Below, piece after piece: positions 25,199 through 34,720 of a stretch of 64,000 nucleotides of DNA. Position numbers and translations under genes: made by a program. The number at the start of each line of letters is the position of its first letter. The stretch's first letter is position 1. The notes under the pieces were generated by a model that did no database searches, was not told the DNA's origin, and saw only the letters and a program-made list of their open reading frames with translations. The DNA comes from Parapedobacter indicus (lineage in GTDB: Bacteria > Bacteroidota > Bacteroidia > Sphingobacteriales > Sphingobacteriaceae), in NCBI RefSeq assembly GCF_900113765.1, contig NZ_FOQO01000004.1:310001-374000 (forward strand), given 5' to 3'.

Positions 25199-26055
25199 GA
25201 TACGGTTTTTGCCTTTAAACTCATATCCAAGCTTTTTACCGAATGAGTGAGCGCACCCATGGAAATGTAATCCACGCCGGCCTCGGCATATTCACGTACA
25301 TTTTCCTCAGTGATTCCCCCCGAAGCTTCCGTCACAAATCGCCCATTGATAAGTGCCACTGCCTCACGTATCTCTTCGGGTCTAAAATTATCGAGCATGA
25401 TCCGTTCTATTCCTCCCACATTCAACACATCGGCGACCTCTCCCTGATTACGTACTTCTATTTCAATGTCAATAGGTTTATCCATTTTTTTACGGTAACG
25501 GTTAGCCTGCTCAATCGCTTCCCTGATCCCTCCGGCATAGTCCACATGATTATCTTTGATCAGTATCATATCATATAGGCCGAAGCGATGGTTTATGCCA
25601 CCGCCTACGCGTACCGCTTTCTTTTCAAGAAACCGGAGCAATGGGGTTGTTTTTCGTGTGTCCAATACCTGAGTTCTCGTGCCTGCCAAGGTATTGACAA
25701 TTCTTCGAGTGGCCGTAGCAATGCCACTCATGCGTTGCATGATATTAAGCAAAAGTCTTTCGGCCAACAAAATGCTGTGAATACGCCCGGTTACGCACAT
25801 CACAATATCCCCTGCGTGTACTGACTCCCCGTCTGATAAGAACACTTCCGCTTCCAATTCCTTGTCGACCTCATTAAGAACAGCCAACGCCTCTTCGATA
25901 CCAGCTACGGTTCCTGATTCCTTAATGATCAATTGAGCAACTCCTTTCTTCCCTTCGGGAATGGTAGATCGCGATGTATGGTCGCCATCCCCTACGTCTT
26001 CCGCCAGTGCCGCTTTAATGAAGTGGGTCAGCTCTCCTTTTTCTTTCTCAGTCAT
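25186..26055 (-). CDS. nadC: Nicotinate-nucleotide pyrophosphorylase (quinolinate phosphoribosyltransferase)
   Basis: This 289-residue enzyme turns quinolinate and PRPP into nicotinate mononucleotide in NAD synthesis. Recognisable parts are ALAEDVGDGDHTSRSTIP, the active-site TRKTTPLLRFLEKKAVRVGG, HRFGLYDMILIKDNH and the phosphate-binding ASGGITEENV. nadA and nadB are not adjacent. It overlaps plsY by 13 nt. Confidence 0.95.
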   Translation of the reverse strand: MTEKEKGELTHFIKAALAEDVGDGDHTSRSTIPEGKKGVAQLIIKESGTVAGIEEALAVLNEVDKELEAEVFLSDGESVHAGDIVMCVTGRIHSILLAERLLLNIMQRMSGIATATRRIVNTLAGTRTQVLDTRKTTPLLRFLEKKAVRVGGGINHRFGLYDMILIKDNHVDYAGGIREAIEQANRYRKKMDKPIDIEIEVRNQGEVADVLNVGGIERIMLDNFRPEEIREAVALINGRFVTEASGGITEENVREYAEAGVDYISMGALTHSVKSLDMSLKAKTVSCDS

Positions 26056-26186
26056 TGGTTATGGATTATATACTAAGGTAGCCAGCACTACATCTGAATG
26101 TAGCGATGGTCTCAAGTAATTAAAACGCTGCTAAGATGCCTATTTAAAACAAAAAACAGCGAATAAAAATAAAATTTGGTTAAACG

Positions 26187-26603
26187 TTAGTAGATAGGCT
26201 CTATACGGAACTCCGTAACCTGAAACGTATTGTCGTTGTTGGTGAGTTTGTAAGAGACGCGAAATGAGTCTTTAGACGTCTCCAAATTAAGTACGACATA
26301 CCTGAAATTCGGATTGGAATCCAGCCGGTGCGATATTTTCACGTTCGTGGGTGTATTTCTTCCGAAAAAATCACGCAGAATAATTTCAGCCTGTACGCGC
26401 GAATAAATGCCCTCGTCGTTCAATAAAGTCATGCTTACGGTCGAAGAAAAATATTTGGATAACTCCTTCGTATTAGCACTTTTGATACAGGATGAAATGT
26501 CATCGATGACATCATTCACATTGGCAACGCTCGTCACCGCAAATAAACACATCATCCCCATCAACTTTACTCTATTAATCAATCTGATTCGATTCGCTTT
26601 CAC
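26187..26603 (-). CDS. DUF4783 domain protein
   Basis: This 138-residue secreted protein has a hydrophobic N-terminus (LMGMMCLFAVTSVAN). The mature part is of the small cystatin/NTF2-like fold size typical of DUF4783: INDVIDDISSCIKSANTKEL-like opening, then FFGRNTPTNVKISH. The family is restricted mainly to Bacteroidota and usually sits upstream of nadC, as here. Function unknown. Confidence 0.82.
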   Translation of the reverse strand: MKANRIRLINRVKLMGMMCLFAVTSVANVNDVIDDISSCIKSANTKELSKYFSSTVSMTLLNDEGIYSRVQAEIILRDFFGRNTPTNVKISHRLDSNPNFRYVVLNLETSKDSFRVSYKLTNNDNTFQVTEFRIEPIY

Positions 26604-26816
26604 AGTACTAGTTTATTCAAATGTTACCGTATTAAGTTTTATCAATTCTATATGGGCCTTTCGGGGGAGCAAATTTTTCATCTTTAGAAAAAGTTTTTCC
26701 TCCGAAAAAATTTATAGCTAAAAACATGCCATATTTAAAATGGCCGTTTCGAAATTGCAAAATTGCAGAAATCGAGAGCTGCAAAATTGAGCATCATCGA
26801 CTTTGCGCTTCCGCAC

Positions 26817-26849
26817 TTTTGCGACTTTACTGCAATTTAGCTAAGTTTG
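26817..26849 (+). promoter_or_regulatory. Promoter directly abutting the gpmI start codon
   Basis: TTTTG (26817-26821), a 20-nt spacer, and TAAGTTTG (26842-26849): both boxes fit the consensus. The GTG start follows after only five bases. Confidence 0.75.
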
Positions 26850-26854
26850 TATCC

Positions 26855-28384
26855 GTGAATACCAAGAAGAAAGTTGCGCTCATAATCCTGGATGGATTGG
26901 GTTATGGCAAGGAAGATCGCTCAAATGCCGTCTTAGCGGCAAATACCCCCTACCTGGACGAGCTGCTCGCTCGATACCCTCATTCAAAATTAGAAGCTTC
27001 AGGTGAAGCTGTGGGATTGCCGGAAGGCCAAATGGGCAATTCGGAAGTCGGCCACATGAACCTGGGCGCCGGAAGAGTCGTTTACCAAGAGTTAGGCAGG
27101 ATACACAAAGCTGTGAAGGACGGCGAGTTTGATCGTAATGAACCGTTACAAGCAGCCTTTCAGTACGCCAAAGCTAACGGCAAGGCCGTACATTTCATTG
27201 GCTTGTTATCCGACGGTGGCGTCCACGCACATACACGACACCTCAGGGGCTTATGCGTTGCTGCAAAAAACGCCGGAATACAAAGTGATCAAGTGTTTGT
27301 ACATGCTTTTTTAGATGGTCGCGATACAGATCCGAATTCAGGCATTGGCTACGTGACCGATTTGGAGCAGTTCCTGCGGGCAAATGGTGGCCAACTAGCT
27401 TCAGTAATAGGGAGATATTATGCCATGGACCGCGACAATCGCTGGGAGCGCGTAAAGCAGGCTTATGATTTGCTCGTACACGGCATTGGGACGCCAAGTC
27501 AGCAGCTCACCAATTCCATCGAGCAATCGTATCGCGATGGGGTTACGGATGAATTCGTCAAACCGATTGTTAAAACGGATGCTTTCGGAACGCCAATAGC
27601 AACGATAAAAAGCGGCGATGTAGTGGTTTGCTTTAACTTCCGGACAGATAGGGGGCGCGAAATTACGATGGCACTCACACAACGTGACTTCCCTGAATAT
27701 GACATGCATCCCTTGAAATTGCGTTACCTCACCATGACCACCTATGATGAAACCTTCCACGGAGTTGACGTATTATTTCTTAAAGAAAATCTGACAAATA
27801 CGCTCGGTGAAGTACTGGAAGCCAACGGCAAGACACAAACTCGTATTGCCGAAACAGAAAAATACCCGCACGTGACCTTCTTTTTTTCCGGGGGGCGCGA
27901 AAAAGAATTTGTTGGCGAAAACCGGATACTTATTCCCTCACCCAAAGTAGCTACTTACGATCTACAGCCCGAAATGAGTGCCCAAGGTGTAGCGGACGCA
28001 ATATGCGAGGATATTGTCACCCGTCAGCCAGATTTCATCTGCCTGAATTTTGCCAATCCAGATATGGTTGGTCACACGGGCGTGTTCGATGCGGTTGTCA
28101 AAGCCGTGGAAACAGTCGACCGATGCCTTCGCCAAGTCGTTGAATGCGGTCTGAATCTGGGATATACCTTTATCATTATCGCCGACCACGGCAATGCGGA
28201 ATTTATGGTCAACGACGACGGTTCTGTCAATACCGCTCACACCACCAATTTAGTCCCTTGTATCTTGATCGATCGTACACATGCTACGTTATCGGATGGA
28301 AAATTGGGCGATATCGGGCCAACCATTTTGAAGCTCATGGAATTACCCATCCCACATGAAATGAACGGCAATGTATTGGTCTAA
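26855..28384 (+). CDS. gpmI: 2,3-bisphosphoglycerate-independent phosphoglycerate mutase
   Basis: This is a 509-residue manganese-dependent glycolytic enzyme interconverting 3- and 2-phosphoglycerate. Metal-binding ILDGLG near the N-terminus (Asp13), phosphorylated Ser63 in MGNSEVGHMNLG and the C-terminal HGNAEFMV and AHTTNLVPCI are all present. The frame opens at an ATG at 26726, but the 43 extra residues are unlike any GpmI and contain the promoter; the GTG at 26855 restores the family length (about 510). The mRNA should be leaderless or nearly so. Confidence 0.95.
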   Translation: MNTKKKVALIILDGLGYGKEDRSNAVLAANTPYLDELLARYPHSKLEASGEAVGLPEGQMGNSEVGHMNLGAGRVVYQELGRIHKAVKDGEFDRNEPLQAAFQYAKANGKAVHFIGLLSDGGVHAHTRHLRGLCVAAKNAGIQSDQVFVHAFLDGRDTDPNSGIGYVTDLEQFLRANGGQLASVIGRYYAMDRDNRWERVKQAYDLLVHGIGTPSQQLTNSIEQSYRDGVTDEFVKPIVKTDAFGTPIATIKSGDVVVCFNFRTDRGREITMALTQRDFPEYDMHPLKLRYLTMTTYDETFHGVDVLFLKENLTNTLGEVLEANGKTQTRIAETEKYPHVTFFFSGGREKEFVGENRILIPSPKVATYDLQPEMSAQGVADAICEDIVTRQPDFICLNFANPDMVGHTGVFDAVVKAVETVDRCLRQVVECGLNLGYTFIIIADHGNAEFMVNDDGSVNTAHTTNLVPCILIDRTHATLSDGKLGDIGPTILKLMELPIPHEMNGNVLV

Positions 28385-28390
28385 CGACAT

Positions 28391-28948
28391 ATGGTACAGC
28401 GCAACAGACTTTTTCATACCACTTTGCTTTTCTTTTGGTTGATAGGAGGATCATCTTGCACAAGTTCCGATAGCACCAAACCGACATTGGTGACAACAGG
28501 TTCCTATTTCAGTCTGGAAGACTTTTTCCTAAAGGAAGCCAACCGTTTGGCAAAATTGGCACCGACTGTGGATAAGACCGTATCTAGGAATGGTGCGCCC
28601 GAGAATAAGCGTGTGCAAATTGATGACTGGGAAAACGAATTGGCGTTATTTATCGCTTCAGATATAAATAAACCGGCATGGCAGAACAGTTACCGGGCAG
28701 ACAGCACGGAAGGCTCACTTATTTACACCAGCATTGATCCTGAACTCCGTACCCAAAAAATCATTATAGATAAGCACAGAAACGGAAACATAAAGCATAT
28801 TGCCATTAGTAATAGCACCGGCAATATGCTTTACAAAACCACCGAACACCTTGATTATTATCCCGATTCACTTTATCAGATCAACAAACAACAACAAGTC
28901 CGCGTCATCGGTGACAGCCAGTATTCGATAAGGGGTATCCTACAATAA
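28391..28948 (+). CDS. Conserved lipoprotein of unknown function
   Basis: This 185-residue protein begins 7 nt after the gpmI stop. The N-terminus has a hydrophobic stretch ending in a lipobox (GGSSC, Cys23), so it is probably anchored in the outer or inner membrane. The body contains regular polar strands (KIIIDKHRNGNIKHIAISNS) suggesting a beta-rich fold. I do not recognise a domain. Co-transcription with gpmI is likely from spacing alone. Confidence 0.72.
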   Translation: MVQRNRLFHTTLLFFWLIGGSSCTSSDSTKPTLVTTGSYFSLEDFFLKEANRLAKLAPTVDKTVSRNGAPENKRVQIDDWENELALFIASDINKPAWQNSYRADSTEGSLIYTSIDPELRTQKIIIDKHRNGNIKHIAISNSTGNMLYKTTEHLDYYPDSLYQINKQQQVRVIGDSQYSIRGILQ

Positions 28949-28966
28949 AAGGAGAATATCGTTACG

Positions 28967-29650
28967 TTATTTGAGGTTATCCCGGTATACTTTTGCCTTT
29001 TTGACTTCCGTCTGAATATCCTTCTTACCAGGTGTCATTGTCAATACCTGCTCGAAATCGGCTATGCTTTTATCATATGCTTCAGTAGCCAATGCTTTAT
29101 CGTAATTTGCCGTTCCTGAAGTCCCCCGCAAAATTCCCAAATCGCGATAAGCAATGCCACGATTCTGATAATATTTTACATCACCGGCGTTCAACTCGAT
29201 CGCTTTCGTATAATCTGCCAACGCTTCATTCAACATCTTTTCACGGCTGCTGGAACTGATTTTTAAATCGGTTTGAACCGCTAATATATTATTCGCTTTT
29301 CCGCGATAATAATAAGCCGATTCGTGGTCTGGGCGTAACTGGATAACTTTACCAAATGACGCTAGCGCTTTCTTATATTCACCGATTTGGTATTGCGAAT
29401 ATCCGAGCATATACATGACATCCGGATCGCCGCTCTCGGCTGGCAATGCTTTTTGTAAATGGTTGGCCGCAGCTTTAAAATCACCGTCGATCAACGCTTT
29501 CTGTCCTAACCGTACATTGGGGTTGCTGGGCGCCGTCTCGGTGGTCTGTGCCTGCGCTGTAAATATTGCTAAGCATAACATTCCACCGATAATCCCTCGT
29601 TTCGATTTTCCTAAAAAAAAGCTCAATTCATTTCTTTTCATCACTTTCAT
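28967..29650 (-). CDS. Tetratricopeptide-repeat protein with signal peptide
   Basis: This 227-residue exported protein has a signal sequence ending at FTAQAQ. TPR units follow, for example VMYMLGYSQYQIGEYKKALASFG and ALADYTKAIELNAGDVKYYQN. The frame extends to 29755, but a clear promoter at 29700-29730 lies inside the extension, so the start is the ATG at 29650 (or 29641). TPR proteins act as scaffolds; the partner is unknown. It is convergent with the lipoprotein gene. Confidence 0.82.
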   Translation of the reverse strand: MKVMKRNELSFFLGKSKRGIIGGMLCLAIFTAQAQTTETAPSNPNVRLGQKALIDGDFKAAANHLQKALPAESGDPDVMYMLGYSQYQIGEYKKALASFGKVIQLRPDHESAYYYRGKANNILAVQTDLKISSSSREKMLNEALADYTKAIELNAGDVKYYQNRGIAYRDLGILRGTSGTANYDKALATEAYDKSIADFEQVLTMTPGKKDIQTEVKKAKVYRDNLK

Positions 29651-29699
29651 ATTAAACAAAATTCCTACCTGACTGACCATCCCTGCAATTTCCGTGCTA

Positions 29700-29730
29700 C
29701 AAACATAACCATAATTGCACGCAAATACAA
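29700..29730 (-). promoter_or_regulatory. Promoter of the TPR gene
   Basis: Minus strand TTG (29730-29728), 20-nt spacer, TATGTTTG (29707-29700). It fixes the start of the gene downstream of 29700. Confidence 0.65.
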
Positions 29731-30021
29731 TTTGTCCTTCTGTGTTAAACTCCAAAAAGCTCCCTTTATTATTTCTGATCTTGCTTTTCCAATAATTTTT
29801 CTATTTTAGCTGATAGTTTGCGAGGGAGCAACCAAGCCGTCCTGTTCCGATAGCTGACTTTTTTTCAGCTGGAGTACCATGAGGGTATTACTTTATAATG
29901 AAATTCAGGAAAAACTTGCTATTGGCATAGGCATTGCACTTGTCTAAAAAAGCAGATTTTTAAGTTACGCAATGATTAACGGCTGCCAATATGGCGCCGG
30001 TATAGAAGAAACAAGATATTC

Positions 30022-32472
30022 ATGAGCAATTTCGATCCGTTTGATTTTAACCAAGCAATCCCCATTATAAATGAAGACACGGAGTTTTTCCCGTTATTAA
30101 GTCAGCAAGATGAAGATGAAATGCGCAACGCTGATCTTCCGGAATCACTTTCCATTCTGCCGCTGCGCAATACGGTATTATTTCCAGGTGTTGTCATACC
30201 GATTACCGTGGGCAGAGACAAGTCTATTAAATTAGTCAAGGAGGCGTACAAAGGCGACCGGATCATCGGTGTCGTGTCCCAACAGAACATGGCCATAGAG
30301 GATCCGACATTTGAGCAACTTAACAAGGTCGGCACCGTAGCTATGATCATCAAAATCTTGCAGATGCCTGATGGGAATACTACGGTTATTATTCAGGGAA
30401 AACAGCGTTTTAGATTACGTGAACTCATTCAGAGCGAACCCTATATTAAGGCATACATCGAGCGCTTTGAGGAGAAAAAACACAAAGGCAGCCGGGAGTT
30501 CAATGCATTGATTTCTTCCATTAAGGAAATGGCGCTTCAAATTATTCAGCTTTCCCCACACATTCCGAGCGAAGCCGGCATTGCCATCAAAAACATCGAA
30601 AGTCCGGGGTTTCTTATCAATTTCATTTCCTCCAACCTCAATGCAGATCTGTCCTTCAAACAGCAACTGTTGGAAATTGCCGATCTCGACAAACGTGCTG
30701 CTAAGGTGTTGGAACAACTGGACGTGGAACTACAGCTGCTTGAGTTAAAAACCCAGATACAAAATAAGGTCCGGGGCGATCTCGATAAGCAACAACGGGA
30801 TTATTTTCTCAACCAGCAGTTAAAAACCATTCAAGAAGAGCTGGGCGGTAATACGCCCGACCTCGAAATAGAAGACCTGCGCAAGCGCGCAAAGGCAAAG
30901 AAATGGCCCACCGAAGTGCGTGGGCATTTTGACAAGGAGCTTGATAAACTAGCCCGAATCAATCCCGCCGCTGCTGACTATTCGGTACAAGTCAACTACC
31001 TCGAATTGTTATTAGAGCTTCCCTGGAATGAATTTACCAAAGACAATTTCGATCTCAAGCGAGCCAAACGGGTGCTGGACCGGGATCACTATGGCCTGGA
31101 TAAAGTAAAACAACGGATCATCGAATACCTCGCCATCTTAACACTCAAGCGCGATATGAAAGCCCCTATTCTCTGTTTAGTAGGGCCGCCGGGAGTAGGA
31201 AAAACATCACTTGGAAAATCCATAGCCAAAGCCTTGGGGCGTAAATATACGCGTATGGCGCTGGGCGGAATACGCGACGAAGCCGAAATACGGGGTCATC
31301 GTAAGACATATATCGGTGCCATGCCGGGTCGCATCATCCAGTCGCTCAAAAAGGCAGGCGCCTCAAATCCGGTATTCGTATTAGACGAAATCGATAAAGT
31401 AGGCAGCGATTTTCGTGGCGATCCGTCGTCAGCATTGCTTGAAGTACTAGATCCCGAGCAGAATAATGCATTCTACGACCACTATGTGGAATTGGATTAC
31501 GACTTATCAAACGTCATGTTCATCGCAACTGCCAATTCTTTGAATAATATCCAGCCTGCCCTGCTCGACCGCATGGAAATCATTGAGGTCAATGGATATA
31601 CCATCGAAGAAAAAATAGAAATCGCCAAAAAACATTTGATTCCCAAACAACGTGAGGCACACGGATTGGCGGCCAAAGATTTTTCCCTTCGGGCTAAGGT
31701 CATCGAAAAAATTATCGATGAATACACCCGCGAGTCTGGTGTACGCGGTTTGGAGAAGAAAATCGGATCCATCATTCGCGGCGTCGCAACACATATGGTG
31801 ATGAACGATCCGCTGCCTCAGCCTGTTGATGGGGAGATCGCAGAAAAAATTCTGGGTGCCCCCATATTTGATAAAGAATTTTATGAAGGAAACGAAGTTG
31901 CGGGCGTAGTTACCGGTCTGGCATGGACACAGGTGGGCGGCGATATTCTGTATATCGAATCGAGCCTCAGTCCCGGCAAAGGAAAACTGACGCTGACGGG
32001 CAATCTGGGAGATGTGATGAAAGAATCTGCCAGCATTGCGTTAGCCTATCTCCGCGCCAATGCTACGCAATTTGGTATCGACTATAGCGTATTCGATAAA
32101 TGGGACGTACATATCCATGTGCCGGCCGGGGCGACTCCCAAAGATGGTCCGTCAGCGGGCATAACCATGCTTACTGCATTGGCATCTAGTTTCACCCAGC
32201 GGAAAGTAAAAGAAAAATTGGCCATGACGGGAGAAATTACGTTGCGGGGAAAGGTGCTTCCAGTAGGCGGTATCAAGGAAAAAATATTGGCCGCCAAACG
32301 GGCCAATATCAAAGAGGTGATCCTATCAAAGGCCAATAAAAAGGACATTGTGGAAATCAAGGAAGATTACATTAAAGACCTGACGTTCCATTATGTCGCA
32401 GAAATGCATGAAGTCGTTAATCTCGCCTTACTCAAACAACGGGTGAAAAACGCTAAGAAATTGTTAAATTAA
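30022..32472 (+). CDS. lon: ATP-dependent protease La (Lon)
   Basis: This 816-residue soluble quality-control protease has the N-terminal substrate-binding LON domain (LPLRNTVLFPGVVIPITVGR), a helical linker, the AAA+ domain with Walker A GPPGVGKTS from residue 388 and FVLDEIDK as Walker B, and the C-terminal protease domain. The protease domain has catalytic Ser711 (KDGPSAGI) and the partner lysine in GGIKEK. Full-length LonA. The 266 nt upstream hold no gene; I saw no exact TAnnTTTG box there, and no HAIR/HrcA-type element. Confidence 0.97.
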   Translation: MSNFDPFDFNQAIPIINEDTEFFPLLSQQDEDEMRNADLPESLSILPLRNTVLFPGVVIPITVGRDKSIKLVKEAYKGDRIIGVVSQQNMAIEDPTFEQLNKVGTVAMIIKILQMPDGNTTVIIQGKQRFRLRELIQSEPYIKAYIERFEEKKHKGSREFNALISSIKEMALQIIQLSPHIPSEAGIAIKNIESPGFLINFISSNLNADLSFKQQLLEIADLDKRAAKVLEQLDVELQLLELKTQIQNKVRGDLDKQQRDYFLNQQLKTIQEELGGNTPDLEIEDLRKRAKAKKWPTEVRGHFDKELDKLARINPAAADYSVQVNYLELLLELPWNEFTKDNFDLKRAKRVLDRDHYGLDKVKQRIIEYLAILTLKRDMKAPILCLVGPPGVGKTSLGKSIAKALGRKYTRMALGGIRDEAEIRGHRKTYIGAMPGRIIQSLKKAGASNPVFVLDEIDKVGSDFRGDPSSALLEVLDPEQNNAFYDHYVELDYDLSNVMFIATANSLNNIQPALLDRMEIIEVNGYTIEEKIEIAKKHLIPKQREAHGLAAKDFSLRAKVIEKIIDEYTRESGVRGLEKKIGSIIRGVATHMVMNDPLPQPVDGEIAEKILGAPIFDKEFYEGNEVAGVVTGLAWTQVGGDILYIESSLSPGKGKLTLTGNLGDVMKESASIALAYLRANATQFGIDYSVFDKWDVHIHVPAGATPKDGPSAGITMLTALASSFTQRKVKEKLAMTGEITLRGKVLPVGGIKEKILAAKRANIKEVILSKANKKDIVEIKEDYIKDLTFHYVAEMHEVVNLALLKQRVKNAKKLLN

Positions 32473-32488
32473 TTTTTATCTTAGCTTC

Positions 32489-33784
32489 ATGCTTACTGAG
32501 TCGCTGATAATCTTGGCGTTGATCCTGTTGAATGGCATTTTTTCAGCTTCCGAAATCGCGATTGTATCCAGTCGGAAAGCTCGATTACAGGTGCTGGTTG
32601 ACCGGAAAAACGCCGCCGCCAAACAAGTACTTAAACTCAAGGACTCCCCCAACCAATTCCTTTCTACCGTGCAGATCGGCATTACGTTGATCGGGATTCT
32701 GACGGGTATTTTCGGTGGTGCAACCCTAGCTCAACGGCTGGATGTCTACCTTTCAGAAATCACCTGGATGGACGGATACAGCTCCCAGGTTTCTGTGCTC
32801 ATTGTCGTAATCGTTATTACGTTTCTTACCCTCGTCTTGGGGGAGTTGGTCCCCAAACGAATCGGATTGGCCATGCCCGAAAAATATGCGACGATTATCG
32901 CATTTCCAATGAATATCCTTAGCAGGATCGTAGCGCCGTTTGTCTGGCTGCTTAGCGTGACTACCGAAGGGATTGTCAGATTGCTGAATATAAAAACGTC
33001 GCAAAATGCCGTAACGGAAGAGGAAATTAAAGCATTGGTTGACGAGGGGGCGGATACAGGTGCCATCGAGCATATTGAGCACGAAATTGTCGACCGGGTT
33101 TTCAGTCTGGGCGACAAGCGTGCCGTTAACCTGATGACCCATCGCAGTAATATCGTTTGGTTAGACATAAACGATGGATATGACATCCATAAGCAAATTA
33201 TACTGAAAAATGGACATACCGTATATCCGGTATGTCAGGGCGGATTGGACAACGTTATAGGGGTTGTTCATATCAAATCGTTGCTCAAACAATACCTTAT
33301 TGCTCAACCCATCCAGCTTGAGCAATTGACGCATCCGCTCAACTATGTACATGAAAATAGTTCGGCATATAGTATACTAAATAAGTTTAAGACATCTAAG
33401 ATACATCAAGCCATCGTGCTCGATGAGTACGGCGCACTACAAGGTATTGTGACCATCAACGATATACTGAGCAGTTTGGTTGGTGATATTTCTGACAGTG
33501 ATACTGCCGAGCGACCTGAAATCATCAGACGGGAAGACGGCAGCTTGCTGATTGACGGGCAATACCAAATTGACGATCTTTTTACCGCGCTGAATATCGA
33601 TATTTCGGAAGAGGAAGAAGTCGGGTTAGCGAGTATCAATACCATTGCCGGACTGGTATTGTTGAAGTTGGGTCATATGCCCACAGCAGGCGAACGCATG
33701 CAATGGAAAGATCATGAGTTTGAAGTCGTGGATATGGATGGCAATCGGATCGACAAGATTTTGGTCAAATTCTTGGGCACCTGA
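32489..33784 (+). CDS. CNNM/CorC-type membrane protein (hemolysin C family)
   Basis: This is a 431-residue protein. An N-terminal DUF21 domain with about four membrane helices (to around residue 170) includes LNGIFSASEIAIVSSRKARL. A pair of CBS domains follows (LMTHRSNIVWLD..., then IHQAIVLDEYGALQGIVT), then the C-terminal CorC/HlyC domain (EEEEVGLASINTIAGLVL). Members are linked to magnesium and cobalt efflux; early names such as TlyC refer to a doubtful haemolysin role. It begins 17 nt after lon. Confidence 0.88.
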   Translation: MLTESLIILALILLNGIFSASEIAIVSSRKARLQVLVDRKNAAAKQVLKLKDSPNQFLSTVQIGITLIGILTGIFGGATLAQRLDVYLSEITWMDGYSSQVSVLIVVIVITFLTLVLGELVPKRIGLAMPEKYATIIAFPMNILSRIVAPFVWLLSVTTEGIVRLLNIKTSQNAVTEEEIKALVDEGADTGAIEHIEHEIVDRVFSLGDKRAVNLMTHRSNIVWLDINDGYDIHKQIILKNGHTVYPVCQGGLDNVIGVVHIKSLLKQYLIAQPIQLEQLTHPLNYVHENSSAYSILNKFKTSKIHQAIVLDEYGALQGIVTINDILSSLVGDISDSDTAERPEIIRREDGSLLIDGQYQIDDLFTALNIDISEEEEVGLASINTIAGLVLLKLGHMPTAGERMQWKDHEFEVVDMDGNRIDKILVKFLGT

Positions 33785-33797
33785 TCCCGCTTACTTA

Positions 33798-34631
33798 CTA
33801 GACAACCCCTCTTGCAACAAGCTCTCGCTCCATCTGTTGCTGTAAAATATGCGCTTCCTGCCGCGCCCGCTCCGCAAAATCGGTCCCATTGGACGCGTAG
33901 ATGATAGAACGTGTTGCATTTACCAGTAAACCACAGTCGGCCGTCATGCCATACTTGCATACTTCCTGAAGGTCCCCACCCTGTGCCCCCACACCCGGCA
34001 CCAATAAAAAATGATCCGGCGCATGCTTCCTAACCGATTCAAATGCCTGCCCCCGGGTGGCACCGACAACGTACATCAGATTTGCTGTATTACCCCAAGT
34101 ATTGGCTTTTTGAATAACCCGTTCAAAAAGCGGCACCCCCCCCGCATCAGTGATGGCCTGAAAATCCATCCCGCCCGTGTTTGAAGTCAATGCTAGAATA
34201 ATTGTCCACTTTCCCTGAAACTGGAGAAAAGGTTGAACCGAATCGTGCCCCATATATGGGGCTACGGTAATGGCGTCGAAGCCAAGTCCGGAATGTTGCT
34301 GATCGAAAAAAGCTTTCGCATATCGTTCTGAAGTGTTGCCGATATCACCACGTTTGGCATCCGCTATGCTGAAGCAATCTTTGGGTAAAATACCCCACGT
34401 TTTCCGAAGACTTTCCCAGCCAGCGCCCCCCATACTCTCGTAAAATGCAATATTGGGTTTGTAAGCTACGCACAGGTCCGCAGTAGCCTCGATAATCTGA
34501 CGATTGAATTCAAAAACAGGATCCTCGTAATCAAGTAAATGGGTAGGTATTTTTTGGATATCTGTATCTAGCCCCACACAGAGAAAAGAACGTTTGACTT
34601 TGATTTGATGGATGAGCTCATTTCGTGTCAT
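33798..34631 (-). CDS. pyrF: Orotidine 5'-phosphate decarboxylase
   Basis: This 277-residue enzyme makes UMP, the last step of de novo pyrimidine synthesis. The N-terminus [10 protein letters not shown] and the catalytic D91-A-K93-R-G-D96 are intact, so this is the longer 'type 2' family. The frame begins at 34673, but the ATG at 34631 matches relatives and clears the divergent gene. Other pyr genes are absent here. Confidence 0.94.
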   Translation of the reverse strand: MTRNELIHQIKVKRSFLCVGLDTDIQKIPTHLLDYEDPVFEFNRQIIEATADLCVAYKPNIAFYESMGGAGWESLRKTWGILPKDCFSIADAKRGDIGNTSERYAKAFFDQQHSGLGFDAITVAPYMGHDSVQPFLQFQGKWTIILALTSNTGGMDFQAITDAGGVPLFERVIQKANTWGNTANLMYVVGATRGQAFESVRKHAPDHFLLVPGVGAQGGDLQEVCKYGMTADCGLLVNATRSIIYASNGTDFAERARQEAHILQQQMERELVARGVV

Positions 34632-34720
34632 ATCTTGCCGGCTGCTTTTTTGATTTCTGCAAACGTAAGACAAAAATTACGGTTAAAAAACAAAAACCGT
34701 ATATTTACGCTGCAATTACG

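Noticed and set aside
29756-30021. TAGTTTG near 29816-29822 as a -7 box for lon
   Set aside because: The box has only one base between TA and TTTG instead of two and no paired -33 is convincing, and the distance to the lon start is about 200 nt.
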